Position numbers and translations under genes: made by a program. From Pestalotiopsis fici W106-1 (taxonomy: Eukaryota; Ascomycota; Sordariomycetes; Amphisphaeriales; Sporocadaceae), in assembly GCF_000516985.1 (NCBI RefSeq), contig NW_006917100.1, forward strand, positions 423,490 to 487,489: a DNA stretch of 64,000 nucleotides, written 5' to 3'. Of the stretch, positions 12,483-24,816 are shown piece after piece. The notes under the pieces are model-generated. The model did not search any database. It had not been told where the DNA came from and saw nothing but the letters and a program-made list of their open reading frames with translations. Within the stretch, counting starts at the first letter, position 1. The number at the start of each line of letters is the position of its first letter.

Positions 12483-13276
12483 GTAATTGTGACAGACTTC
12501 ATAATGGCTCGGGGGAATAATTCATGTCCGTACAATCGTCCTACGATAAATTTATATTTGATTTATTTCGATTTAGAATCGCGATATAAGTCCTTATGAG
12601 GGTCTCAGAGAACTTGAAGGTTATGTTTTGCGATGTTGTAGTGGGTATGTGCATAGAGTGGACTTGCTATTCGTTGATCATTGGATATGACAGCTCATAA
12701 ATCTGTCGATCTCTCCATCGACTCTGCAACAAATCAGTGTAACGAATGATTGAATAGAATACAATAACACGGGTTGAATAATCATTTGGGGGCAGTAATT
12801 ACTCATGTGCAATTGGGAGCGTCTCCGAGAGTTATCTCCGAGGGTTCATACACCGCGCCTTTCACAGTATATTACCACTATAGCATACCATAGACACCCC
12901 AGCGCTTCCCCAACGCTTTCCAAGTGCTGACAAGCAAAACATGATTTTCGATACGCCCATGCATATCGATACGCCTATGCAGGAAATCCATTACAATCAT
13001 CTCCCATAATGGCATGCCTAGCATACATCGACCGGATAATCAGCCCAATCGGTACAAGTATCAATCTTACTGCGGCGGCAGTTCGCCTCTTTTCGCAGTA
13101 TCAGCGGTTATACTCCATAAACCCCATGCACAGAACCCACTATATCATATCATGCTTTGCCCCAACGAGATACAACTACCGTCGTAGCAGACGAATAAAA
13201 CATGAGCAATTGGCATTTGAGGGGATCTCCCCAGGCCGTCTGCTTGCAGACTTGGGTCACCTCGGCAACTACTCTC
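12483..13276. other. Intergenic, upstream region of the P450 gene
   Basis: AT-rich spacer holding the 3' region of the hypothetical gene and the P450 promoter, including a tandem near-repeat listed separately. No gene is seen. Confidence 0.5.
12947..12981. repeat. Two 17-bp near-identical direct repeats in the P450 promoter
   Basis: The unit (T/A)TCGATACGCC(C/T)ATGCA-like occurs at 12947-12963 and again at 12965-12981, one base apart, about 390 bases upstream of the P450 start codon. The copies differ at two positions. Such paired sites can bind a dimeric regulator; this is inference. Confidence 0.4.
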
Positions 13277-13284
13277 TATAAAAA
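13277..13284 (+). promoter_or_regulatory. Candidate TATA box of the P450 gene
   Basis: TATAAAAA lies 95 bases upstream of the P450 start codon, a typical spacing. Confidence 0.45.
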
Positions 13285-13371
13285 ATAACATCACTTCCTC
13301 AAGAGCCCTCATCCAAAGATACCTAGACATCATTATTTGGAATTTGACTTGAAAACTCTTCACTCGCTGAG

Positions 13372-15102
13372 ATGGCAAACAGCTCGGAGCCCTCCCCGGC
13401 ATCGCTAGCTGATCCCCTATTGCGAGAACGGTGGCCCTATACCGCTGGCATCGCAGTTGCATTGATCTTAATTGTGCCGCTGATCAAATGGATATTTGCC
13501 ACCTTGAGACCAAAGGACTTCCCACCTGGTCCGCCCGTGATACCAGGCCTCGGGAACCTGCACCAAATGTCGCCCACCAAACCGTACCTTCAGTTCCACG
13601 AATGGTCAAGGCAATACGGTGACATTGTCGGGCTCAAGGCGGGAACAGCTAACCTCGTCCTCCTCAATACCCCAGAACTGGTCCATGAGCTCTTTGACAA
13701 GCGCGGCGCCATATGCTCCAACCGTCCCATCAACCATATCATGACCAAATATGTCCACTCTGACCCTGAAGAGAAGGGTATCGCCATCTTGCAATACGAC
13801 GACTACTACAGGCGCTGGCGCAAAACTTTCCAGTTCATCCTGGGCGCCGCCGGTATCAAGCGGCTTCTCCCTCTTCTGGAAGCCGAGGCGTCGAGCTTGT
13901 GTCGCAAACTGCTCGACGGCGGAAGAGACTATGAGGAGTGCGCCCGGCATTGGGCGCTGGCGGTACCTCTGGTGGCCACGACCGGCGAGCGCCTCGAGGA
14001 TGCACCATCCGACTATACGGAGAAGCTGTACCACGCGCAGGATGTGTTACTCCCTCTAATCCTGCCTGGCGCCGCGCCTCCAGTGGACATCTTTCCCATC
14101 CTGAAATACGTGCCTGGATTCTTGGCCAAGTGGAAGGGTCGTGCGCGCTATGCCAGTAAGTGCATGCGCGACGATGCCAACAACCACCTCATGGGTGCAA
14201 AGAAGACGTATCAGCAGATCCTGAAAGACCCCGACTCTGTTAGGTTCGATAGTCTATTACCCAAGATTATGAAAGAACAAGACGATGGAAATACCAAGGA
14301 CAAGTTCACGGACACCAATTTAGCATTCATCGGGTCAGCCGCTGTTGGAGCAGCAGTGGACACGACCATGGCGACCTTCGAGAGTCTCATGGTTGCATTC
14401 GCAGCCTTCCCAGATAAGCTTGCCAAGGCCCAACAAGAGATTGACAATCTGTCCTTGAACGAGCCATTGAGCGGTGATCGAATCGGCGAGCTAGTATACC
14501 TCAAGGCGTGCATCTCAGAAGTAAGACGAGTGCCGCCCTCCTACCACTTTCGAAAGTATATATATATATACTAACAGCATTAGGTTCTGCGCTGGCGCCC
14601 TACCACACCGCAAGCTCTCCCTCACGTTCTTACACGGGACGAGCGAGTGGGCAAGTACGCCTTTCCTGGCGGCACCATGTTCATTGCCAACGCCTGGACC
14701 ATCCACCGCAACGAAGAAGAATATGATCGGCCCGACGAGTTTATTCCTGAGCGCTTTCTGGATAATCCTTTTGGACTTCGGCCCTCGTACGCGACCCAGG
14801 ACCTGGAGAAGAGCGGGCGCAGAGCCCTATACGCGTTTGGGTCCGGGCGCCGCCAATGCCCCGGGGAACAGTTTGCATTCACATCGGTGCTTCTGGCTGC
14901 TTCCAAGCTTATCTGGGCCTATGACATACTGCCTCCACCTCATGGTCTGGATATCAGCATTGAGAATGGATTCAAGGACGGTGTTGTTTTGCAACCGCTT
15001 CATCCCGAGGTTATTTTCAAAATAAGAAGTGAAGGGAGAAGAGCAGCCGTGCTGGCTGACGCTGATCGCACAGCGGAAATAGCACGAGAGCTACAAGCAT
15101 AG
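13372..15102 (+). CDS. Cytochrome P450 monooxygenase, microsomal class II type
   Basis: A 555-residue heme monooxygenase, presumably anchored in the ER and reduced by NADPH-P450 reductase. An N-terminal hydrophobic anchor (about residues 23-45) is followed by the proline hinge PPGPPVIPGLGN, an I-helix AAVDTT, the helix-K EVLR (383-386), PERF (438-441) and the heme loop FGSGRRQCPG with Cys475 as the axial ligand. Two exons: 13372-14520 and 14584-15102; the 63-bp intron splits the ExxR motif between its Glu and the next residue and contains a stop, so splicing is essential. The set of motifs resembles fungal CYPs related to O-methylsterigmatocystin oxidoreductase, but the substrate is unknown and no biosynthetic backbone gene is nearby. 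Confidence 0.93.
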
Positions 15103-15170
15103 GTAGATAGATAATTGAAGGAGTGTCAAGTGTACAAAGTAAAAACAGGGAATTTTGCAAAAAGTTGGAC

Positions 15171-15260
15171 CTCTCGATCGGGGAATTGAACCCCGGTCTC
15201 CAGCGTATTGAATGATGGTTCAATGACAAGCTGGCATACTGACCACTATACTAATCGAGA
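15171..15260 (-). tRNA. tRNA-Asp (GTC) with an 18-nt intron
   Basis: The minus strand folds as a complete tRNA. The acceptor stem TCTCGAT pairs with ATCGAGA and the discriminator is G; there is a D arm with AGTGGTCAGTA, an anticodon stem CCAGC/GCTGG with loop TTGTCA...C (anticodon GTC), and a T arm CGGGG-TTCAATT-CCCCG. An 18-nt intron (15206-15223) sits after the base 3' of the anticodon, the canonical nuclear position, leaving a 72-nt mature tRNA. A run of five T (15159-15163 on this strand) just downstream is a probable Pol III terminator. Confidence 0.95.
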
Positions 15261-15967
15261 TGCGACTGTCAGAATAGATTGTTGTAAATCTCTTTTGATT
15301 GGTTGTTGGCTTGTTGCTTTACAAACATTTATAATAGCTTGCCAGAATCTCCACTTGGTCAACGCCGGATCCATTTGCCATAATTACCTATATACCTAGC
15401 AATAACTATAGCCCCTCAATATCACCATACAAATCTTTCAATTAATATAATCAGTTTATGATGAAGTGTTCATGTAACATTCACAAAATACAATATCTAT
15501 AAACAATTCAGTTATGTGCTGCAAGAATTATAACTTACCATCACGTGCATCTGTATACACGCGGTCTTATGCCTTCACGTATGTATGATGCGATCGATTT
15601 TCAATACGCACCACATGAGTCGTCAAATTAAGACGCGAGAAGTAACAAAACAAAATACTACCATGGATGCCAAACAGTTGTATGGTGCTTTCAGGCTTTG
15701 TTGAGCTAAGCCTCGATCCATCTGAGCTGACATGATGGGCTTGCGAACATTGCAGACTAAGCCGCAATCCAGTGAGCGCATATGATGTGATGCTTTCTAC
15801 CTCTTCGCCAACCTTCCTCTCTCTCTTTTTCTTTCTTTTCCCAAATTTAGGCGTCGCTGTCAATAAATCAATCTTATCATACTTTAGCACAGATCTCCGA
15901 GAGCCCTTTAGTGAAATTACAAGCAATTCTTTTTTAGTTCTTCCATTTGAAAACATCCCGCGCCGAC
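15261..15967. other. Intergenic between tRNA-Asp and the GPI-protein gene
   Basis: Mostly AT-rich, with a CT-rich stretch around 15800-15845 upstream of the next gene. No further gene is seen. Confidence 0.5.
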
Positions 15968-16935
15968 ATGAACATGGCTGTCAGAATATTGATATCAATG
16001 AGCCTAGCCAGATCCATCAATGCTTACTATACCTCAATTTCGGGCAACTTGGACTGGCAAGAATTCGGTCGTCCGTATGGTTTACCAGAGAGCGTCACGA
16101 AAGATGCACTGGAAAATCCGTTTGCTAGCAGTAACTACTCGACAGGTGCGTTACTCAACGAAACGGAACACTCCGTTAGCAGTTTACCTCCCAGTTTTAT
16201 CACCACGGTCACCGTGATAGAACTGCCACTGGAGAAGAACAGCTCTCAAGCCCCGAATCAAGCCGCCGCCGACCTGATCATCTCAACCTCCAAGAATCAA
16301 GATGTGGACACTTCTGGCTGGGAAGTCTGCAATGTGGTTTTTCTATTTGATGACCTCCAAGCTCTAAATGACATGTTCGCTTCATCGGATGACGGAAGTT
16401 GCTCGCCGTTCACAAATGAGTGCATAAGCCAGCTTCAACTCTTGACGTGCGACGACTCTGGTTGGCCAACGGAATGTCCTGATGGGTCAGTTTCTGGCAT
16501 AGCCTGGAGTAAGCTTTCCTCCCGCTCTCTTTTGGTCTCAGTACATGTCGTTTATCCTTCATGGTGGCCAATGGTTCAATTGCTAATGGAGCACAAGATG
16601 CCACGGCGACATCACTTCTCGAGGCAGATGCGTGGCTCAGCTACTATAGCAGTCCATATGATGCCAGTAACACGTCAGAAGTAGTCAAACTGGCCAACGC
16701 AGTCATTCCTGTTGTTCAAGTTTGGACCACCCCGGACAAATTGTTTAGTAGCACGGAAGTGCGCTGTCTGAGAGCAAGCAAGCCGTCACCAACATCATCT
16801 ACCACCGGCACGCCGGAGCCAACTTCCAGCGCCAGCACCACGCAAAGCGGCAGTCTTGCGGTCCCGACTGCGGCATTCCAGAAGGAGTACTTAGTTGGCG
16901 CTGTGATGGCCGCCGCCGGGTATATTGCATATTGA
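15968..16935 (+). CDS. Probable secreted GPI-anchored cell-surface protein
   Basis: About 303 residues. A short hydrophobic N-terminus (AVRILISMSLARSINA) looks like a signal peptide. Several Asn-X-Ser/Thr sites and a Cys-containing central region follow, then a Ser/Thr/Pro stalk (SSTTGTPEPTSSASTTQSG) and a C-terminal hydrophobic tail (YLVGAVMAAAGYIAY) of the kind removed during GPI anchoring. Two exons are proposed: 15968-16485 and 16542-16935. The 56-bp intron (GTCAGT donor, CTCAG acceptor) restores frame between a Cys-rich stretch and the Ser/Thr-rich part; the alternative GTAAGC donor at about 16510 would not. In-frame ATGs at 15947, 15968 and 15974 compete as starts. No known domain is recognised; a wall or adhesion role is inference. 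Confidence 0.65.
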
Positions 16936-17206
16936 TCAAGTCCGTGGTTCCCGTGTAGTCCGCGGCACGACAAAGGTCCACTAACTCCTACCCTCTCTCG
17001 AAATAGGCCGTTACGAAATGTCATCTTCCAGAAGTCATGAGTACCCGCAATGGGATGGTCTATGTTGCCATTTCTTTGTCGAGATATTATTCAGAGCAGC
17101 GATGACCTATCTTTGACATGACAATGAGAAGTGAACAATGACATCCGAGCTCATAAACAACCAAAGCGAATGTCCTGTACTTCATGGCTTCGTAACATAA
17201 GCAACC

Positions 17207-17863
17207 ATGACCTTGAAGCCAAGTCAAATCGAAGACATCAATATGCCAGGACTGTCCCAGTCGTTCCCATCTCTACCCGTCCCAGACAAGGAAGGGGTGT
17301 TTCACAATGATTCTCCTATGAAGCCAGATGCCTCTCGACAAGCATTACCGGCGCCGGTTATACGCATCCTGGCTCCAACACCAGAGGACGAGGAGCACGG
17401 TAGCGAGCCTCTGGCTGTGCGCCTAGCAACCTTGGCACTCAATAGCCATCATGACGAACCAGCTCAGGACGGATCCAGATCGTCGCGCCAACCATGAACA
17501 GACGAACTCGTCAAGCGGCCGCATTCGAGAACCAGCTATTTCATCGAGGACCTTGACTCGGACGAGCGGGACAGCGAGGATGACACATCCGACTCTGACA
17601 CGTCGTCGGGATCCGAACACGAGTGGTCGGCAGAGTTATATAACATGCCGCCACCTCCACGAACACCGTCTCCGGCCGAGACAATACGGCCAATCCATTC
17701 GCGTTGCGACTGCAAAGCCTCTAGCAGGCACTCCACGTCTACCGATGCCAGCGAATGTGTGGCAGCAGCTTGCGAAGAGTGCAATTCCAGCAGCGTCTGC
17801 TTAGATAACTCACCTCTGCAAGATGGCGTCCAAGAAACCAACAACACTTCTGCAGCCGACTAA
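17207..17863 (+). CDS. Acidic hypothetical protein gene interrupted by one in-frame TGA
   Basis: Two segments in the same frame flank a single TGA at 17495-17497. The first (96 codons from ATG 17207) is Pro/Asp/Glu-rich; the second (to a TAA at 17861-17863) reads SYFIEDLDSDERDSEDD, then TPSPAETIRP and a Cys/Ser-rich end. Both look coding in that frame only. Explanations: a phase-preserving 102-bp intron 17400-17501 (GTAGCG donor, ACAG acceptor) that removes the stop; a nonsense mutation making a pseudogene; a base-call error; or stop read-through, though the context TGA-A is not a favourable one. Low-complexity composition suggests a disordered, possibly nuclear protein. The family is unknown. 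It converges on the zinc-cluster factor gene. Confidence 0.5.
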
Positions 17864-18016
17864 AGGCTATTTTGCGCTATCCGCAATAAAGGCTCGTAAA
17901 AGTCCTGGCCATGATAATAGATACCTAACTAAGCATGATATTCGGAATCCAATAAGCCATATCACATTTGTCATAAAATTAGTAGTATAGATCGAGTGTG
18001 ATTCTACCTGCCTTGT

Positions 18017-20641
18017 TTACTGTATATCCACTGCATTGCCGGACAGGCCATATCCGCTATCTGAAAGCCACTCTCTGATGAGCACATCTGTCTCCTGCTC
18101 GGGAGCGGAAAACTCAAACAGAAAGGCCAGCTGATCTGCAGAATCCCCCATCTCATTAGAGACTTGCTCATTACTTGAAGTTGGTGCCATGTTGACGCCA
18201 TACGGCACCAACAGATCGACGCCGTCATGCCCTGGATCGCACCGCACGGTATTGGCACCCAATTCATCAGGTGCAATGAGTATCTCCCCCTCTGCTGCAG
18301 CGAGATGATCCCTCTGTTCAAGATGAGAACTCTTTTGCAGATCTGAAAAGTCGTCACAGTGGTACCACTCGCGCGCCAGCAATTGCACAGCTCTGAGAGA
18401 CCGCTCCGCCCATGTGCACCAAGGCCTTTTCAGATCTTGGAGCGCATCCACACACGTGCCGAGATGCCGGATTGCTTGGGCTCTATGTGCGCTCGATGGC
18501 CTGGCATCGATGAGATGAATCACGGCAGCCGAGAAGCAGAGATGAACGGCAGCGATGGGTACTTGACGCTGCAGGAAATCAGTATCATCACGGTGTGTTT
18601 GAACATTAATATATCGTGATGAGCTTCTTCGCCGCCTATTCAGCAGTATAAATATGTTTTTACGTACCAAGGTGTAATGTATTTTATAGAGACGCAATAA
18701 CTTTGCAATCTCCGCGGCTGAGTCCCGGCAGGTAGCCATGTGGCGATCGTCGGCAGATTCGTCAATTTGCTCAGTAATATTCCCGTTTCCCATGTTTGTC
18801 TTGCTTGATTTTGATCGTTGAGGACGGTCGCTTTGAACCAGGGGCCGGTGCAGGAGAATCAAATGTGCATGGTATTGGATACTTGATATTAAATGTTAGC
18901 TGCCGTGGCAAAGCCTGACGGGTTATACTAGAACACTCACTGGAACAGGTAAATATGGGGAAGAGTTGGCGTCTTTTGTGATGACGACAAGCGCAGATAA
19001 CTCGGCAGTGTAGCATAGCTTGTTCTCAACTCTACATCTGCTTTGCTGACAATATCCTCGACGTCTCTAGTTGACGATTTACGGTTCGGGGCATATCTAC
19101 AAGTAGTTAGTATCTGCAATAGACAAACAGCATAGCAACTTGGTGGGTTCAATACATTACGTCTATTGCTTCGCAAGCAATTATCATCATATCCGATATA
19201 TAATGGGCAACTGAAGAAATATGCGAATGTGCTCCGAGCGACGCTTTGTGGGTCTGGGATGCTGGAAGCCAAGGGCTATACTCTTCATCCTTGTTGACGC
19301 TGGGCTTGGGGCAAGTGATGCCTGACTTTTGGATACTACTTGGTCGACCCAATCCAAGTGAGAAGAGTCTGGAGTTCATGTGAGTTGCCGATCGCGCTTG
19401 CATTAGTGTATACTATCACTTACTTGTCCACAACAAAACATCCCCACCATGTGACTTTTCTTACCTCAGCCTCATGCTCTGATATCTGTCCTGACGAGAT
19501 CCATGCCGCGCAGTCTAGATGTAGGCCAAGGTTATGTGCCATTCTCGTTGCGTTTCCTGTGATCGAGTAAGCCTAATACCACAGCAAATTTCACGTCAAT
19601 TCTCACCACAGTACAGCCAACCTAGTGCCTCCTTGCCATCCGACATGATGCGAAGTGCCAAGAGACAAGCTGCTTGCACGGTCGCTACAGAGGGCGCTTC
19701 ACTTTCATACAGGAGGAGAACCTTGGCCTGCTCGCAAAACGCGCTACCAGCTGTGCTAAGATCTCCTGGCACTGAGCATAGTTCCGGCCGGTCTGAATAG
19801 CGAGCTGCAATGGCAAAGATGGACGAGAGGAGCAGTGGCGAGCAATACCGCCCGTCATTCTCGCCCCGGAGACTCGCCAAGAATGCCCCCTTGTGGACAA
19901 TGTAGTTCCAAGGATTCTGCCACCGCCAGTAGAGCTCGAGCAAGTGATCCTGGAGCTCGGCAGAGATGGTGACCAATAGGCCCAACTGAGCAGCGGCGCT
20001 GATACCTTGTGTTTGCATCCTGAGCGGTGTTGCCTGGGGTGTGGCACTGTGTAGAGGTCCTTTAAGGAGATTGTATGAGCTCTGGGAGCCAAAGTAGTGA
20101 AGTTGGCCATCGTCGATGACATTCAGACGGCCAACGAGACCAGTAAGTTCTGAGAGAGGATCGGGCTCCTCATCGACGCTGCCATTGTCGGGGTCATCTT
20201 CATGCGGGTCTTTGATGTCAGGACCAAGCGGCCCTGATGAGCCCAGAGCCACTAGTTGAGCCTCTAGTTGGCTGATGCGAGCCTGTAGTGATTCAACATA
20301 TTTCTTGCTAGGTGGCCTATTGAGTCGGTCCACCAACGACACAGTGAGTTTTATAGCTTTGGCATTACTTGGAGCCTCGATTTAACATACCTTCGTTTAT
20401 TTTCGCCGTGTTGATATTCGCAATCTATTCCTCTTTTCACGCACGACCCACAGACAGGCTGTTGTCCGTCACACTAATCAAGAACAAGTGGCAATGTTTA
20501 GTTTCTCGACAGCGCGTACGTATAGAAATATGATCCACCACTCACACGCATGCGCTTCGCCCGGCATGGAAGGCAGGCTATCGATACTCGTTGCCTCTTC
20601 TTAGCATCATAGTTGGGTGGAGAACTGCTTAGATCTGTCAT
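18017..20641 (-). CDS. Zn(II)2Cys6 transcription factor with fungal-specific middle homology domain
   Basis: A 722-residue fungal binuclear zinc-cluster regulator in eight exons: 20641-20546, 20473-20391, 20316-19607, 19556-19424, 19368-19161, 19113-18941, 18881-18668 and 18568-18017. The cluster is C-x2-C-x6-C-x6-C-x2-C-x6-C, split by intron 1 just before the third Cys (ACLPCRAKRMR, then CDGQQPVC). A linker and predicted coiled coil follow (PPSKKYVESLQARISQLEAQL), then the Fungal_trans region with the typical WLYCGNATRMAHNLGLHLDC, VTWWGCFVVDK, LGLGRPSSI and HAHLILLHRPL signatures, the first three across exon joins. Intron 7 (99 bp) is a multiple of three and open, so retention is possible. 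It binds CGG-type sites by family knowledge; its targets are unknown. The nitrilase gene lies directly upstream on the same strand. Confidence 0.9.
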
Positions 20642-21154
20642 GTCTGGAGGAGAACGCAAAAGAAAAAGTTTCAGGACAATGGCGCAAAATTCATGGTTCT
20701 CGCGACATCTACAGTGATGAGGCACGGCGCAATTGTTGTCAGTCGTGCGGAATAATGGGCAGCGGAACTCGGTTCCATAGAACCAATGGCTATTCAAATG
20801 ACAAAAGCCCTACGATAGCGAATCGGACGATCTCTATTTATCTTATCTTGGGGGGTTGCGAGCCAAGCTTAGCGCACTAAGTGATTTTCATCATAGTCTC
20901 AAACTCTATATAACAGGCAAAGAGTTGGGGACAAGCCAATTATTTGGAGATAGGTCATCTGATGGCACATCTCGATCCATCTCACTCATATAGTTCTTGC
21001 TAGTCACATATCTTTTTTTTTTCGCGTAAGTATTATATTATAGCATGGTATAGAAATAGAAACTGCCCATCAAAATACGCTCTAAACTTTGAAAATGGCC
21101 CAGATAATCCTGCAGCCAATAATTCTCCAACTTGGCTGCGTAACAAGTAAGAGT
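20642..21154. other. Intergenic between nitrilase 3' end and zinc-cluster factor 5' end
   Basis: The promoter of the transcription factor and the 3' region of the nitrilase gene, which lies upstream on the same strand. No gene is seen. Confidence 0.5.
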
Positions 21155-22313
21155 TTAGGGAGCCGCGGCATAGTGCACTGGCCTGGCCGGGTACTTGTTG
21201 ACGCGCAGGCTCAGCTGATCGGGGCGGCAATAGTGTCCAACGGTGTCAAGGTTCTGCTTGGCCTTGAACTTCTCCGAGAGATCCACATCGGCATACAAGA
21301 TGCCCTCCTGGCCGGGAGGCAGGCGCTTGACCAGCTCCTGGCCAAACGGCGAGTAAATCATGCTGAAGCCGCCACCGCTCTCGGCCGTGCTCGTGGAGTA
21401 GGGAAACTCGTCGATCCGGCAGCGCTTCTTGGACTCTTCGCTGACCACCTGGGTGCACACCATGACGAAGCATGCACCTTCGAGCGCAAGGATCTGGGAA
21501 AAGGTCAGGCTGATGTCGTCGGTGATGTGGCCCGGCCAGTCGGGCAGCGGGGCGCCGTCTTTGGTGGTCGGGAACGGCCATAGCGGCGGCCAGCTGGCAA
21601 CGTGCAAGTCAACGTCCTGCTCGTACTCATAGTACCGCAGCAGCGTCTGGGTGTGCTCCCAGCAGTTGAGACCGCCGACCTTCACGCTGGGGAAGGTTGT
21701 GCTAGGTACCACGCTCTGGAGAGACTCTCCCTGACCGTCGCCCCAGTAGGCGCGCTCGACGTGGGTAGGCTTGATCTTGCGACGATGGTGCACAATAACA
21801 CCGTTCTCATCAATAAAGGACTATTGATATCATTAGTAATTTGTAACGCCCATGACTGATGACTAGTCTTCCGTCAGAATAGCTAGGATTGAATCCATAC
21901 TTGAGCAATGTAAAGCGTTCCTCTGTATCTCTCGCTGTAGCCGAGCACAACAAACACTCCGGCCTCCTTGACGGCAGCACAGATGCGCCGCATCTCCTCC
22001 GAATCCTTCTCAAGGGAGTTTCTAAAGTACTCGTCCATGAAGGCAGCGTTGTCTGTTGGAGACTTGGCCCAGATACTCCTTTCCAGATTCCTGATTAGCA
22101 AAACTGCGCCTTGATCTTGGAGAAGTGGTCTGCCATGTCAAGACGATCAACTTACCAGGGATAACCAGGAATGAAAACCTCGGGAAAGCCAACGACATTG
22201 GCACCCTCCTTAGCAGCCTGCTCAATCAGGGAGATGGACTTTGTTACTCCTCCTTCGAGATCGTTCCATGCCGGTTCGGCCTGAATAGCGGCAATCTTGA
22301 GCTGAGGAGCCAT
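21155..22313 (-). CDS. Nitrilase-superfamily enzyme (aliphatic nitrilase / cyanide-hydratase-like)
   Basis: A 337-residue C-N hydrolase, expected to convert nitriles to acids and ammonia, or cyanide to formamide. The Glu-Lys-Cys triad is in place: E45 in [12 protein letters not shown]131 in [12 protein letters not shown] and C169 in GGLNCWEH. Three exons: 22313-22156, 22090-21901 and 21820-21155, with introns of 65 and 80 bp; the first splits the Trp codon of GYPW. The C-terminus is shorter than in fungal cyanide hydratases, which favours a nitrilase of another subgroup; substrate choice cannot be read. No signal peptide, so cytosolic. The promoter has a TATA-like box and four CGG-headed repeats, suggesting specific induction. 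Confidence 0.92.
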
Positions 22314-22427
22314 GATGAGTGTAGGTCAATGTTGACAGGATGAGGTAGTCTTTGAGAGATTTGTATGAGAGTTCTGATCCTTTACTGTTGAGCGTGTGAT
22401 TATTCCAGACAAGAGAGGAGACTGGAT

Positions 22428-22434
22428 CTTTATA
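22428..22434 (-). promoter_or_regulatory. Candidate TATA box of the nitrilase gene
   Basis: The minus strand reads TATAAAG about 115 bases upstream of the nitrilase start codon. Confidence 0.4.
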
Positions 22435-22564
22435 GTTGATGTAGGACTTCTCACCCAAATAACATTCACATAGCCGTAGGACCTACTGCAATGAAACTCT
22501 ACTGCATCTACTGCTAATCAAGCCATACACGTCTCAGCCTCATAGATACTGGCGATATCCGCTG

Positions 22565-22874
22565 CGGGTAAGCAATAACCTATCTCAAAGACGTGTAAGT
22601 GATAAGTGATAACATATCTAGAGGGGACTATAGAGGGATGGCATGTCACAGGGCTGATCGACGGACAAGCCATGTGCATGATAACAGCATGTTGACCCTT
22701 CCGGATCACCGGGTAAGCAGTAAACTATCTCTTCTCCCCAGATTTAATGCAGATACTACTCGGCTAAGCATTACCATATCATTTTTAGCCATTTCCATTC
22801 TCTGGGGTCCCCGCAAAACACTACTGCTAGGCCATGTGCCAATGGATCCACTCCGGTTAAGCACTATCCTATCT
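22565..22874. promoter_or_regulatory. Array of four 21-bp CGG-headed repeat elements upstream of the nitrilase gene
   Basis: Four similar elements, all in the same orientation, lie at 22565-22585, 22710-22730, 22761-22781 and 22854-22874. They share CGGNTAAGCA followed by NTANCNTATC(T/A). Spacing is irregular (about 145, 51 and 93 bases start to start). They lie about 250-560 bases upstream of the nitrilase start and 130-440 beyond its TATA-like box. CGG is the half-site read by Zn2Cys6 factors, and such a factor is encoded next door, so these are candidate operator sites. A decayed tandem duplication could also explain them, since copies 2 and 4 are both preceded by a CCATGTGC piece. Confidence 0.5.
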
Positions 22875-23477
22875 GCCCGTTATACGTACTCCATATGCCG
22901 ATCAGTGTTGATTCATTTATGTAGTTTAACTTCCCAATCTGATATCTTGATGCCGGGCATCTTTCTCTAATCACTCTACCTGGTATTGCGGACGGGTATC
23001 TAGTATGAAAAGTTTGGTCCACATTCCACATTCGCAGCTTTGGCCACGCCTGTAACGTGTGCGCTACATCTCCACCATTCCTTAGAACTTTGTCATCGAT
23101 GACAAGAGCTACGGGATATACCTGGCGATCATAAGCTCACTGACCTTTTGTGGTCCGGTCTGAAGCGAGGCATGCGATGGAGGACGTTATGAGATAGAAC
23201 AACTCTGCAAACTATCACAGCACATGCAATTATAAGCATCTTGTAAGATTGAGGAAAAACTTTGCGTCTCGCAGTACTTTACAATTGGAAGTGTCCGCCA
23301 TGCCGAGTCGATGATAAATTCAAGGAAAGCCCCTTTCAAGAGGATTGTGTCTGTGTGTGTGTGCCATGCCCCCCAACCGTATTAAACCGAACAAGCTGTC
23401 ATATTCCCTGATCCTACTATCTCTGAGGTTGGATCCAATTACAATCTCATTCCCCAGTTCACATTTGAAGCAAAAAT
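22875..23477. other. Intergenic, distal nitrilase promoter and pepA 3' region
   Basis: No gene is seen. A short TG dinucleotide run lies near 23347. The region joins the 3' end of pepA to the upstream side of the nitrilase promoter. Confidence 0.5.

Positions 23478-24816
<1,339 letters not shown>

Noticed and set aside
13372..20641. Secondary-metabolite cluster around the P450 and zinc-cluster factor
   Set aside because: No polyketide synthase, peptide synthetase, terpene cyclase or DMATS gene is present in the window; a tRNA and a wall-protein gene lie between them.
23340..23370. TG dinucleotide run as a functional element
   Set aside because: Only a few units long; an ordinary microsatellite.
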